DNA of 38,242 nucleotides from a virus, in IMG/VR virus record IMGVR_UViG_3300031722_000084, positions 1 through 38,242 of that record. One strand, written 5' to 3'. The position numbers were made by a program, and so were the translations under genes. Positions 23,883 to 30,023 of the stretch are shown one piece after another (the first letter of the stretch is position 1; each line of letters starts with the position of its first letter). The notes below the pieces were generated by a model. It was not told the origin of the DNA. It worked only from the letters and a program-made list of their open reading frames with translations, and made no database searches.

Positions 23883-24499
23883 GGTGTTTCTCCTTTTAGT
23901 AAGTTCAGGGCCAGCGCATAGCGGGCGTTGCGATCTGCCAGCCCGTTGGTGCCGCCGTTGATTCGTTTGGTGATGTCCAGTATTTGTCCAGCATCGGCCA
24001 GCGGGTTGAGGTTTTTAACCTTTACCCAGAACCAGCAGGCCGACTCGACCGCGCCTTCCTTTGTTTCCAGGTACCCGGCGATGACGTCGTATGCAATGCC
24101 GATATCCTTGGCAAAGGCGCGGTACATATCGCCGCCGGTCAGCTGGATGACACCACGGCCACGATGTTTCCAGCCGTCTCCGGATGCTTCTGGGCCGTTA
24201 CCCATGCGGTCGGCATAGGCGCGGTTGGCTATTCTTTCCGGCTGGCGGGCGTATTGTTTGGCGACATCCGCCGGGAAGCGTTTCGGCCAGGTGGCGGTAA
24301 GTGCGGTGGCGCTGTAGTTAAGGTTTTCTTTCAGGGCGGTGAAGTCCTGGCTTTCATGGCCACACTGGGCGAGAAAGGCAGCCAGGCGCAGGGGTGTATC
24401 GATGTTGTATTTTGGCAGGAAGAGGTTGAGTGCAGCTGTCCAGGCGTCCGGTTCTTTGTTGGTCGAAAAGAGTTTTTTGAATTGATCTACTGTCAGCAT
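23879..24499 (-). CDS. Endolysin, GH19 chitinase-like
   Basis: The 206-residue lysozyme-type enzyme is predicted to cut peptidoglycan glycan strands. The GH19-family hallmark CGHESQDF carries the probable catalytic Glu49, followed by the conserved GRGVIQLTGGDMY and TKRINGG motifs. It has no signal peptide, so release depends on the holin-like product downstream. It is the first gene of the first late operon. Its GAGG ribosome-binding site overlaps an 8-bp hairpin in the leader (24510-24528). Confidence 0.92.
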   Translation of the reverse strand: MLTVDQFKKLFSTNKEPDAWTAALNLFLPKYNIDTPLRLAAFLAQCGHESQDFTALKENLNYSATALTATWPKRFPADVAKQYARQPERIANRAYADRMGNGPEASGDGWKHRGRGVIQLTGGDMYRAFAKDIGIAYDVIAGYLETKEGAVESACWFWVKVKNLNPLADAGQILDITKRINGGTNGLADRNARYALALNLLKGETP

Positions 24500-24509
24500 T
24501 GATTGTCAC

Positions 24510-24528
24510 CTCGCATCTTCGATGCGAG
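24510..24528 (-). promoter_or_regulatory. Hairpin overlapping the endolysin ribosome-binding site
   Basis: Perfect 8-bp arms CTCGCATC (24528-24521) and GATGCGAG (24517-24510) with a 3-base loop; the downstream arm contains the GAGG of the endolysin ribosome-binding site. The late promoter would start RNA near 24524, inside the first arm, so late mRNA could not form the full stem while read-through RNA could. Confidence 0.55.
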
Positions 24529-24530
24529 CG

Positions 24531-24576
24531 ACACTACTTAGGAGGGTGGGGCGATTCTAAATGAAGTGTTTCAACT
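24531..24576 (-). promoter_or_regulatory. Late promoter of the lysis-packaging operon
   Basis: The dyad AGTTGAAA-CA-CTTCATTT (24576-24559) is weaker than the other two, with 21 bases and then GTAGTGT (24537-24531), identical to the head-operon -10. The weaker dyad suggests lower occupancy or later firing, which would suit lysis genes. Confidence 0.68.
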
Positions 24577-24586
24577 AATATAACAA

Positions 24587-24622
24587 CAAAGCCCCAAACC
24601 GTGGGAACGGAGAGGGGCTTTG
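24587..24622 (-). terminator. Intrinsic terminator after the DGR
   Basis: CAAAGCCCC / GGGGCTTTG arms (24614-24622, 24587-24595) are followed by TTGTTAT on the minus strand. It separates the early/middle operon with the retroelement from the lysis operon. The T-run is weaker than in the other two modules, so some read-through is likely. Confidence 0.8.
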
Positions 24623-24636
24623 TGGTGATTTATCGC

Positions 24637-24665
24637 CTTATATCGCGATGGGGTTACTATGTCAA
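24637..24665 (-). promoter_or_regulatory. Sigma70-type promoter firing into the terminator
   Basis: TTGACA (24665-24660), 17-bp spacer, TATAAG (24642-24637), the best of the three such promoters. The -35 overlaps the reverse transcriptase stop codon (TTGACATAG). The predicted RNA from about 24630 to 24584 is about 47 nt. Confidence 0.65.
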
Positions 24666-25802
24666 ACAAATAACCCGCCGACTTTTTCTAAACACCTTCC
24701 GGAATTTACCATCGACACAATGTCCCTTACGAAGCGCAATCCGTGCCAGACGCGCCCTGGCATAGTGGCTATGATCCGATTGCCGGAGCAGGCCGAGATA
24801 GCTGTTTGCGCTCATCATCAGATCTTCGCCGTTCTTGCTTGAAAGCGCTGTTACCGCGTTTTCAAAGGTCGTTCTTCGAAGCACCCTCCGCCAGGGTTTA
24901 ATGATCTGCCCGACAAAATCTACACCTCGCTCAATCGGCTGGAGGATCGTTTTACGCGGGTTTAAAGCCTGCCCGAGCCGATCCTTGACAAAGCCGTCGA
25001 TCTCCACTCTAGCACGGTTCAGCCATTCTGGAGATTCGTGTAGCAGCACCATATCATCCACATAGCGGATGTAGTGGCGGGCACCGATTTGATGTTTTAC
25101 ATGCTGGTCAACCGCATTCAGGTAAACATTGGCAAAGAACTGGCTGCTCAGGTTGCCGATCGGAAGACCCCTGTAAGCGGGTTGGTTAAACAGGCTCTTG
25201 TAGGGCGGAATCAGGTTTAACAGCTCGGGAGTTCCCTTGATGCGGACATTCTCCCTTGGATCATGGAAAAGGATGGTGTCGGCCAGCCACATGACCCACG
25301 GCTCGGTTATCTTTCGTGCCAACAGTTCCCGGAGGATATTCTTATCAATACTGACAAAGAAGTTGGCAAGATCCAGCTTCAGGTAATAGGCGCGTTTCGA
25401 CCAGTTCTGCGTTACGCTCCTGATCTTATGCTCCAGGCGTTTCGCGCCGTACAGTGTGCCCCGGCCTGGTATACAGGCGCAGCTGTCCGCGATGAATGAG
25501 TTGTGAAACCTTTCCGCGATCCGGTTGTAGAGCAGGTGGTGGACTATCCTATCCCGGAAATCGGCTGCCCATACCTCGCGGGGTCTCGGTCTGGTCACGA
25601 CAAAGCAGATTGACATGCCGGGTTGATACGAGCCATCCAGCAATTCCCGGTACAGAGCCATGATGTTGCGCTCCAGGTTTGTTTCAAACTTTAATGCATT
25701 GGTGGTATTGCGTTTGCGCTTGCGGCAGTCATAGTAAGCGCACAGCAGTTCATCCACCGTCAAATCGGCATCGCTATGATCTGCGAACCGCCCGAACTCC
25801 AT
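24657..25802 (-). CDS. DGR reverse transcriptase
   Basis: The 381-residue reverse transcriptase copies the TR RNA into cDNA with adenine-directed errors. Motifs in order: DFRDRIVHHLLYNRI (motif 1-2), KLDLANFF (catalytic Asp144), GLPIGNLSSQFF (212-223, where the SQ is typical of DGR enzymes in place of the QG of intron RTs), and YVDD (247-250). There is no maturase or endonuclease domain, as usual for DGRs. The open frame continues upstream to 26015, but conserved RT sequence begins near residue 15, so ATG 25802 is preferred; that codon lies inside the TR. No good ribosome-binding site is visible, so translation may be low. Confidence 0.95.
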   Translation of the reverse strand: MEFGRFADHSDADLTVDELLCAYYDCRKRKRNTTNALKFETNLERNIMALYRELLDGSYQPGMSICFVVTRPRPREVWAADFRDRIVHHLLYNRIAERFHNSFIADSCACIPGRGTLYGAKRLEHKIRSVTQNWSKRAYYLKLDLANFFVSIDKNILRELLARKITEPWVMWLADTILFHDPRENVRIKGTPELLNLIPPYKSLFNQPAYRGLPIGNLSSQFFANVYLNAVDQHVKHQIGARHYIRYVDDMVLLHESPEWLNRARVEIDGFVKDRLGQALNPRKTILQPIERGVDFVGQIIKPWRRVLRRTTFENAVTALSSKNGEDLMMSANSYLGLLRQSDHSHYARARLARIALRKGHCVDGKFRKVFRKSRRVICLT

Positions 25803-25880
25803 AATTGTTGTTCTTATTGTTGTTGTTCTGGTTGCCATTGTTGAAATCCACGATCCATGCGTTGTTGGAGTTAGGGGCGT
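25779..25880 (-). repeat. DGR template repeat (TR)
   Basis: This 102-bp repeat matches the 3' ends of both variable genes. On the minus strand it is loaded with AAC/AAT codons (13 in VR frame), the codon choice that gives widest amino acid change and no stops under A-to-N mutation. Identity to VR1 and VR2 begins at ACGCCCC and ends at TTCGCAGAT. Every mismatch lies at a TR adenine. Its last 24 bases also encode the first 8 residues of the reverse transcriptase in another frame. Confidence 0.96.
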
Positions 25881-26055
25881 TATGTCGTGATGCTCACGTC
25901 GCACGGCAGAAGGTTTACAACCGATCCACCATGAAACTGCGCCGCGACCTTGCGGGACCAATGCCCGCCGGTTTCGCTGTTGGTGCTTTACCGTGGGGCC
26001 ATTCCCCAGGGACACGACCAGATTAATTTTCGCACTGGCATAACCGCCGTAACGG
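25881..26055 (-). ncRNA. Avd-TR spacer, probable 5' part of the DGR template RNA
   Basis: 175 bases without a supported gene lie between the avd stop and the TR. In characterised DGRs the template RNA extends beyond the TR on both sides and these flanks are needed for cDNA priming, so this segment is probably its 5' portion. The reverse transcriptase frame stays open through most of it, but the translated peptide does not look like RT sequence. Confidence 0.45.
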
Positions 26056-26406
26056 CTATGCAGCAGGCGACGATGCCTTGAGCCAACCAGAAGACTGCCT
26101 GCCGATCTGGTCGGTTAATTCAATGGTCTGGGCAAACTGTCCCGTGCTGATCAGCCGCATGTCCTTGGACAGCCTGAGCAGCAAGGTCACCACCTGGAGA
26201 TGTTCCTGCAATATCTCCAGGTGAGGCCGCTTGTCACGGGAACAGTTCGCCCGGTAAATCAGCACGGTCAGCTCAACACATTCATCGCGGATCTTGCCGC
26301 CAAGCGACTGCTTGAAATCACGCGGCATATCCTTGGTGATGCGGGTGGCCACCTGCAGAAGATCATAGGTGACGCGATAGATGGGAAGTGTTGAAGCCAG
26401 TGCCAT
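26056..26406 (-). CDS. avd: Avd-like DGR accessory protein (four-helix bundle)
   Basis: The 116-residue basic helical protein shows the Avd/S23 pattern: PIYRVTYDLLQVATRITKDM, then PRDFKQSLGGKIRDE, LIYRANCSRDKRP, and a final IGRQSSGWLKA. Avd forms a pentameric barrel that binds the reverse transcriptase and template RNA. GGAG lies 8 bases before the ATG at 26406. Order variable genes-avd-TR-RT matches the Bordetella phage BPP-1 cassette. Confidence 0.92.
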   Translation of the reverse strand: MALASTLPIYRVTYDLLQVATRITKDMPRDFKQSLGGKIRDECVELTVLIYRANCSRDKRPHLEILQEHLQVVTLLLRLSKDMRLISTGQFAQTIELTDQIGRQSSGWLKASSPAA

Positions 26407-26438
26407 GGTTGTTGCTCCAGTTTAAAATAGATAAATTG

Positions 26439-26963
26439 CTAAATTTTTAATCTGCGAACCGCCCGAACTCCATAAAAGTAGTACTTAATGAAGTCGCCCT
26501 GGAAGCCACTGAAGAAATCCACGACCCATGCGTTGCCGGAGTAAGGGGCGTACTCAGTACTGGACCAGTACCAGTTGGTATTGAATGCCTCTGTAGAGCC
26601 TTTACGGAATAATTCAGGGGTATTCTTGCGGTTAGGGCCGAGCGCCATCCAGATACGCATGAGCTCGTCACGAGAGGGCAGATACCAGTCGTCATGTCCA
26701 GCGATCCGGAGCGACCGGCAGAAGTGAGCAGCCGGATGGTTTGTATCATTGATGAGTTCGCTGTTGGCAAAGCCGTCATCGTCGCTGATAGTACCGTCGG
26801 CAGTGCCACGGTCTTTCAATTTGTACTCCAGCTCCATCTTCTCGCCTTCAGCCTTTGGAGCCACTATCAGAGCGAAACGTTCGCCGTTTACTACAATCTC
26901 GCCGCCGAAAAATCCGCCGCCGAATTCAGACCCAAGAGCCGGTACAGTTACTTTCTTTGCCAT
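26439..26963 (-). CDS. DGR variable protein 1 (DUF1566, C-type-lectin-like)
   Basis: The 174-residue target protein has an N-terminal GGGFFGGEIVVNGERFALIV segment, the DUF1566 core HDDWYLPSRDELMRIW, then NWYWSSTEYAP and the diversified end closing in YGVRAVRRLKI. DUF1566/FGE-like C-type-lectin folds hold many substitutions at the ligand face. Residues about 138-172 are the VR. There is no signal peptide. GGAG precedes the ATG. It is a close paralogue of the gene upstream, so the pair arose by tandem duplication. Adhesion or receptor binding is likely by family; the partner is unknown. Confidence 0.93.
   Translation of the reverse strand: MAKKVTVPALGSEFGGGFFGGEIVVNGERFALIVAPKAEGEKMELEYKLKDRGTADGTISDDDGFANSELINDTNHPAAHFCRSLRIAGHDDWYLPSRDELMRIWMALGPNRKNTPELFRKGSTEAFNTNWYWSSTEYAPYSGNAWVVDFFSGFQGDFIKYYFYGVRAVRRLKI
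26450..26551 (-). repeat. Variable repeat VR1
   Basis: This 102-bp repeat aligns with the TR without gaps. It has 19 substitutions, all at TR adenines, including ATC to GTC in the otherwise constant AWIVD segment. It encodes YSGNAWVVDFFSGFQGDFIK and the constant YGVRAVRR end. The 20 bp just downstream of VR1 match those after VR2 with one difference. Confidence 0.95.
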
Positions 26964-26991
26964 GTCGATATCTCCTTAAAGTGATAAATTG

Positions 26992-27507
26992 TTAAATTTT
27001 TAATCTGCGAACCGCCCGAACTCCATAATTGCCGTCCTTATTGAGGCCGTCCTGGTAGCCAAGGTTGAAATCCACGATCCATGCGTTGAAGGAGTTAGGG
27101 GCGTATTCGGTGCTGGACCAGTACCACTCCTCATCAAATGCTTCGGCGTTGCCACTCTTGAACAGCTCCGGAGTCGATTTCCTTGTCGGGCCGAGATTCC
27201 GGCACAGCATGGCCAGCTCATCCCGCGATGGCAGATACCAGTCATCAAAGCCACCGATTCGCAGTTGACGGCAGAACTGCGCAGCTGGATGATTTTCGTC
27301 GTTGATACGGTTGCTGTTGGCAAAACCGTCATCGTCGCTATCGGTACCGTCAGAAGTCCTGCGATCTTCTAGCTTGTACTCGATCTCCATTTTCTCGCCT
27401 TCCGCTTTCGGGGCTACTACCAGGGCAAAGCGTTCGCCTCCAACGGTCATCTCTCCGGCGAAGAAGCCGCCACCAAGTGGGGTGCCTACGGTTGCAATCG
27501 GTTTCAT
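26992..27507 (-). CDS. DGR variable protein 2 (DUF1566, C-type-lectin-like)
   Basis: The 171-residue paralogue of variable protein 1 has the same layout: GGGFFAGEMTVGGERFALVV, FDDWYLPSRDELAMLCRNLG, EWYWSSTEYAP, and a diversified end (residues about 135-169) closing YGVRAVRRLKI. It is first in the retroelement cassette, 44 bases after the Mor-family gene, with AAAGGAG upstream. The two paralogues differ throughout, so both have been kept by selection rather than being a recent copy. Confidence 0.93.
   Translation of the reverse strand: MKPIATVGTPLGGGFFAGEMTVGGERFALVVAPKAEGEKMEIEYKLEDRRTSDGTDSDDDGFANSNRINDENHPAAQFCRQLRIGGFDDWYLPSRDELAMLCRNLGPTRKSTPELFKSGNAEAFDEEWYWSSTEYAPNSFNAWIVDFNLGYQDGLNKDGNYGVRAVRRLKI
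27003..27104 (-). repeat. Variable repeat VR2
   Basis: This 102-bp repeat aligns with the TR without gaps. It has 13 substitutions, all at TR adenines. It encodes NSFNAWIVDFNLGYQDGLNK before the constant end. It is closer to the TR than VR1, so it may be the less often or less recently retargeted gene. Confidence 0.95.
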
Positions 27508-27551
27508 ACGTTTTCTCCTTTGCTGTTGTATTTCCCTTTTCAGGGAATCTG

Positions 27552-27926
27552 TTATTCAAACAGTTTGATCTGCTTTCTCTCAAACTCTTCCGCACCGACG
27601 GCGGCGATGATGTTGTAGATCTGCCGCTCGGTCTTGTCGAACTCACGCGCCAAGGCGGCGTGGTTGGAACCGGTGAAGCGCCTGTAAATGCGGCGGTGGA
27701 CTTCATTGACATGCCAGAGATGCCCCTTGGCGACATAGATGCCGGTACCGGCGGCGATGGCCTGTATCTTGCTCATAGCCAGCTCGGCGCGCTTGCGGGC
27801 CTCTTCGGCGGCGTCCTTGAATTCCTCGACGAAACCGCTGGTAATTTCCGCGACGATTTGTTCGAGCACCTCGGTGAACTTGCCCCGCTTTGCCTGGTCA
27901 GGTTGTATTTTCGGTTTACGCGCCAT
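27552..27926 (-). CDS. mor: Mor/C-family transcription activator
   Basis: The 124-residue activator has a helical dimerisation part followed by the Mor helix-turn-helix (about residues 84-108: FTGSNHAALAREFDKTERQI). Mu Mor and C bind dyads centred near -43 and recruit RNA polymerase to promoters without a -35. It is the only Mor/C-type gene here, so it probably serves the three late promoters at 24531, 16753 and 9757. I chose ATG 27926 (MARKPKIQ), overlapping the gene before by 11 bases; the longer reading is a shadow of that gene. Confidence 0.88.
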   Translation of the reverse strand: MARKPKIQPDQAKRGKFTEVLEQIVAEITSGFVEEFKDAAEEARKRAELAMSKIQAIAAGTGIYVAKGHLWHVNEVHRRIYRRFTGSNHAALAREFDKTERQIYNIIAAVGAEEFERKQIKLFE

Positions 27927-28425
27927 GGTTGCCCTCTCTCTCTTTCTTTTCCAACTCGTCCAGGATGTCCTGGAGTTTCGCGCTGCCGGAGCTGGTATCG
28001 ATGTCGGCATCCTCGGCGGCCTGCGCCTTGACCGAGGGCTTCGGCATGATCCGACGCGGCAGGATGTTCAACAGCTCGGCCGGTTGCGGCCACCATTTAA
28101 GGGAGCGATAGAGCAGGTTAAAGCCCTGTTTAATCCGGTCGCGGTCAAGCTGCTCTGTCATGCCTTCTCCGACGATGGTGACCCATGATTCGGCGGTGAA
28201 GGGGAGCATTTCGACTGCCGGAGTATTACCGAGGCGCATGCAGAGGAACTGTTGGAAGGCGATGGCAATCTCCATGCGAATCCAGAGATCCGCGCCGCCC
28301 ACCTGGGCGTATTGCCACCCCTTGACGGCCTGCAGCGCCTGAATGCTGCGCGGGATATGCGATGCATTACCGTTCGGATTAGGAGTAAGGAAGCCCCGCG
28401 TGGGCTGGAGGGTGTTATTTCCCAT
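27916..28425 (-). CDS. Conserved Mu-like phage early protein, unknown
   Basis: The 169-residue protein has a NLLYRSLKWWPQPAELLNIL segment followed by PRR, a pattern I associate with an uncharacterised early family between GemA and Mor genes in Mu-like phages. The C terminus is charged and probably coiled. It has no membrane or signal segment. It overlaps both neighbours by 11 bases. Confidence 0.65.
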   Translation of the reverse strand: MGNNTLQPTRGFLTPNPNGNASHIPRSIQALQAVKGWQYAQVGGADLWIRMEIAIAFQQFLCMRLGNTPAVEMLPFTAESWVTIVGEGMTEQLDRDRIKQGFNLLYRSLKWWPQPAELLNILPRRIMPKPSVKAQAAEDADIDTSSGSAKLQDILDELEKKEREGNHGA

Positions 28426-28852
28426 CTTCCACCCGCTTCCGCCACTTTTTGAGCGCCTCGATCACCAGCTGCGCTTGCTTGACGTCCAGCCATTGCAGGG
28501 CCGCGACGTTGGTCATGCGCTTGACGTAGGATGCCAGTGCCTTTTCTGATGAATCACGCACTGCCCCCAGATGGTGCAGCTCGATCCAGATACCCCGGAT
28601 CATGCGGCTCTGATCGTCATCGGCCAGGGTGCGCGTGGCTTTGGCCTTGGCGGCTGGCTTGCGCTTTTCCCAGACACCGGCGGCGGTGGCTTTCTTGACC
28701 AGGTCATCAATCAGCTGATCAGCCTTGACGATGGTGAGCTTGGTGGATGTCTTGACGCCATAGCCGCCGAGGATGTCGCGGTAGGTATCGTCATCGAGCT
28801 TCAGGGAGCCCTTGAGGGCGTGGATCTTTATGATCTGGTTTCTGGTTGGCAT
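28415..28852 (-). CDS. GemA/gp16 family regulator (DUF1018)
   Basis: The 145-residue DUF1018 protein begins NQIIKIHALKGSLKLDDDTY followed by RDILGGYGVKTSTKLT, the family signature, with a conserved C-terminal ALQWLDVKQAQLVIEALKKW. In Mu, GemA affects host gene expression and DNA supercoiling and lies just upstream of mor; the same order holds here apart from one gene in between. Confidence 0.9.
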   Translation of the reverse strand: MPTRNQIIKIHALKGSLKLDDDTYRDILGGYGVKTSTKLTIVKADQLIDDLVKKATAAGVWEKRKPAAKAKATRTLADDDQSRMIRGIWIELHHLGAVRDSSEKALASYVKRMTNVAALQWLDVKQAQLVIEALKKWRKRVEDGK

Positions 28853-29040
28853 TACTTTACCCCTGCGACGGCTTTGTCGATGCGATACTGGCGATCGCTG
28901 ATCAGCTTCTCTTCGATGGCTGCGTGAATGTATTCCTGGATGCTCCGGCCACCCAGGGCGTGATCGATGCAGCTGCGGGTATCATCGCTGACGCGGCAGC
29001 TGAGGACGTTGTATCTCGGGTGTTGCTTCATCTTGCCCAT
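28852..29040 (-). CDS. Small early protein, possible ribbon-helix-helix
   Basis: This 62-residue protein was given the ATG at 29040 (MGKMKQHPRY) because GGAGG lies 9 bases upstream. The sequence NVLSCRVSDDTRSCIDHALG followed by QEYIHAAIEEKL suggests a short beta strand and two helices, as in ribbon-helix-helix DNA binders. It is not recognised by family. Confidence 0.6.
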   Translation of the reverse strand: MGKMKQHPRYNVLSCRVSDDTRSCIDHALGGRSIQEYIHAAIEEKLISDRQYRIDKAVAGVK

Positions 29041-29041
29041 G

Positions 29042-29293
29042 CTATATCCCTCCAAACAGCGGCATCTGCGCATGTTCGTTCAAAGTGTAGAGGTAGACGC
29101 CGCGCTGCCCTTTGACCGGGCTGCAGTCCACCGTGAATCCATTGCTGCGCAGTTCGGCGATGATGCTGTTGACGGCGCAGACTTCGCAGCCCTTGACAAT
29201 CTCCATGGTGGTAGCGCTGCCCTTGCGGCGAAGAAAGTCCCGCACCTTCTGGAGGCGCGGGCTGTCGTCTATTTTTGCGGCGTGCATGGTCAT
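29042..29293 (-). CDS. Small winged-helix-like early protein
   Basis: The 83-residue protein has RLQKVRDFLRRKGSATTMEI followed by IIAELRSNGFTVDCS, consistent with a helix-turn-helix plus wing as in small phage regulators. GGAGG precedes a double ATG (29293 and 29287). Specific function is unknown. Confidence 0.6.
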   Translation of the reverse strand: MTMHAAKIDDSPRLQKVRDFLRRKGSATTMEIVKGCEVCAVNSIIAELRSNGFTVDCSPVKGQRGVYLYTLNEHAQMPLFGGI

Positions 29294-29296
29294 GGT

Positions 29297-29683
29297 TCAG
29301 ACCTCCGGTGCCAGCTCGATGCTGGTGTTGTTCTTGATTAGGTGGGCCTTGAGGGTTTTGAATGACGTCCACCAGGGAGTGTAAGAGTCGAAGGTTTCAT
29401 CAGGGTCAATGTCCAATTGTTTTAGATCCTTCTTTGTGAAACCTTTCCACATGGTTTTCTTCCACCGTTTGTGTTTTACGATCCGCATGAATCGGCGGCG
29501 CTCTTCACAGTCGGTCCCGATCCATACGCCTTTAAACTCGTCGTCAATGTAGGGCATGATGACCAGGCGCATTTTGTCTCTTTGGGTGTGCAAGGAAAGT
29601 TTGAATCCATCGCAGATAAGGCGGACAACTCCCCAGGGGCTCATAAGTTTTTGTTCTGCTGCTTCCCATTCTGCTTTCGTCAT
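29297..29683 (-). CDS. Early protein of unknown function
   Basis: The 128-residue basic protein starts MTKAEWEAAEQKL and holds LVIMPYIDDEFKGVWIG and a lysine-rich KHKRWKKTMWKGFTKKDLKQ segment. I do not recognise it. It overlaps the helix-turn-helix gene upstream by 4 bases, so it is co-translated within the early operon. Confidence 0.6.
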   Translation of the reverse strand: MTKAEWEAAEQKLMSPWGVVRLICDGFKLSLHTQRDKMRLVIMPYIDDEFKGVWIGTDCEERRRFMRIVKHKRWKKTMWKGFTKKDLKQLDIDPDETFDSYTPWWTSFKTLKAHLIKNNTSIELAPEV

Positions 29684-29961
29684 ACCCTTCCCCCTCTCTC
29701 CACCGCGTCGACGCGGTCACCGATACCATTCGTCCATTCGCGATCGCGTTTATGCTGCTCGCGGATCCGCGTGGCGAGCTTGGCCGGAATGCCTCTTTTC
29801 CCTGCCTCATAATCCTGATAGGTCCGACGCGGCAGTTTGAACTGATCACACATGTCGCGTGGCTCGTATTTCATATCTTTGCGGAGCCAGCGCAGTATTT
29901 TGCCGCACATGTACTGCGTGCGTTTTGTCTGTTTTTTTTGTTTTTTCTTGTCGTTTTGCAC
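29680..29961 (-). CDS. XRE-type helix-turn-helix protein, GTG start
   Basis: The 93-residue protein has a lysine-rich N terminus and a helix-turn-helix: ILRWLRKDMKYEPRDMCDQF then KLPRRTYQDYEAGKRGIP. It starts with GTG at 29961; GGAG lies 9 bases upstream and no ATG fits. It is probably an early regulator of the phage. Confidence 0.65.
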   Translation of the reverse strand: MQNDKKKQKKQTKRTQYMCGKILRWLRKDMKYEPRDMCDQFKLPRRTYQDYEAGKRGIPAKLATRIREQHKRDREWTNGIGDRVDAVERGGRV

Positions 29962-30023
29962 GCGGTTTATCTCCGGTTTGATCGCTCAATGGAGGGCCGG
30001 ATGTCCGGCCCTCGGTTCAACGG

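Noticed and set aside
25803-26015. N-terminal extension of the reverse transcriptase frame through the TR
   Set aside because: The peptide is not RT-like, contains the Thr-rich translation of the AAC repeats in another frame, and would change with TR-derived RNA use; the frame starts at an internal codon without ribosome-binding site.
25779-27104. TR/VR repeats as ordinary gene duplication or recombination scars
   Set aside because: All 32 differences fall at template adenines, which simple divergence would not give.
26447-27332. Alternative minus-strand frames across the variable genes (120 and 110 residues)
   Set aside because: They are shadows of the DUF1566 genes; VR substitutions preserve the DUF1566 frame, not these.
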